DNA from: Paracoccaceae bacterium
GTDB lineage: Bacteria; Pseudomonadota; Alphaproteobacteria; Rhodobacterales; Rhodobacteraceae
Direction: 5' to 3'
Assembly: GCA_003545125.1 (NCBI GenBank)
Contig: DQCI01000048.1
Location: 8,371-15,045, forward strand
Length of the DNA: 6,675 nucleotides
Both the position numbers and the translations under genes were made by a program. Below are positions 6,289-6,675 of this stretch, piece after piece; the first letter of the stretch is position 1, and each line of letters opens with the position of its first letter. The notes beneath the pieces are model-generated. The model was not told where the DNA came from and searched no databases. It saw only the letters and a program-made list of their open reading frames with translations.

Positions 6289-6675
6289 ATGAGCTACACC
6301 ATCGACCGCCTGTTCGAAGGCGCCGCCTTCGACGAGATCGAAACCCGCGCGCGCGAAGCGCTCGCCGCGAACGGGTTCGGCGTGCTGACCGAGATCGATG
6401 TCTCGGCCACGATGAAAAAGAAGATCGACGTCGATATGCCCGGCTACAAGATCCTCGGCGCCTGCAATCCGAAGATGGCCTACGAGGCGATCGGGTATGA
6501 GCCGCGCGTTGGTGCGATGCTGCCTTGTAACGTGATCCTGCGCGCGGTCGAGGGCGGCGTCGAGGTGTCGGCGGTGGATCCGCAGGCCTCGATGGCGGGG
6601 ATCGACAATGACGCGCTGAAAGCGGTGGCCGGCCAGGTCAAAGACATGCTGGCAACCGTGGTTGCGGCGATCTGA
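6289..6675 (+). CDS. DUF302 domain-containing protein
   Basis: A complete 128-residue cytosolic protein whose TGA stop is the last three bases of the window. The whole protein is a DUF302 domain: FDEIETRAREALAANGFGVLTEIDVSATMKKK (14-45), then YKILGACNPKMAYEAI (53-68) with C59, and GAMLPCNVILRAVEGGVEVSAVDP (75-98) with C80. The ILGACNP and LPCNV elements are the family's most conserved parts, and the two cysteines suggest a redox, metal or heme-related role in some members, but no general function is known. The frame is open far upstream (to 5791), which is only the shadow frame of the preceding gene. ATG 6289 is preferred over the in-frame ATG 6277 because GGAGA at 6279-6283 sits 5 bases before it and the domain begins immediately (MSYTIDRLF). 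Confidence 0.93.
   Translation: MSYTIDRLFEGAAFDEIETRAREALAANGFGVLTEIDVSATMKKKIDVDMPGYKILGACNPKMAYEAIGYEPRVGAMLPCNVILRAVEGGVEVSAVDPQASMAGIDNDALKAVAGQVKDMLATVVAAI

Noticed and set aside
4974..6290. 438-codon open frame on the - strand over the FemAB-like gene
   Set aside because: Antisense shadow of a gene with clear family motifs; composition and lack of recognisable domains argue against coding.

Overview
The window reads as a chromosomal segment of a GC-rich alphaproteobacterium, most likely one of the Rhodobacterales (roseobacter or Rhodobacter/Paracoccus-like). This is an inference from the strong G/C preference at third codon positions, the family content (PrtD/HlyD secretion pair, COG3146 FemAB-like protein, DUF302 protein), and short GC-rich gaps with TTGAC-type -35 elements. 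All seven coding regions are on the + strand.

Layout: (1) 1-204 is the last 67 codons of a gene that starts outside the window, probably the C-terminus of a class A penicillin-binding protein. (2) 205-314 is a gap with a perfect 12-bp inverted repeat and no good promoter or U-tract. (3) 315-3472 is a two-gene type I secretion operon: a PrtD-type ABC permease/ATPase and its HlyD-type membrane-fusion adaptor, coupled through TGATG. Neither a TolC-type outer-membrane partner nor an RTX substrate is in view. (4) 3473-3822 is a 350-bp, comparatively AT-richer gap. It starts with two diverged copies of a 44-bp inverted-repeat unit (AGCGTTTC...CGAAACGC) and ends with a candidate promoter and a good Shine-Dalgarno site. 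(5) 3823-5039 is a coupled pair, a long RidA-family protein and a cytosolic glycerophosphodiester phosphodiesterase, overlapping by ATGA. (6) 5070-6236 is a FemAB/GNAT-like protein (COG3146, DUF482), apparently with its own promoter placed so that the mRNA would be leaderless. (7) 6289-6675 is a small DUF302 protein, complete, ending on the last base of the window.

How they work together: the secretion pair would form the inner-membrane part of a type I exporter and needs substrate and TolC-like genes from elsewhere. The RidA, phosphodiesterase, FemAB-like and DUF302 genes look like a housekeeping block of small metabolic or envelope functions. Only the first two are clearly one translational unit. 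No mobile element, tRNA, rRNA or CRISPR array is visible. The window looks mostly ordinary; the most unusual feature is the pair of 44-bp inverted-repeat units directly behind the adaptor gene.
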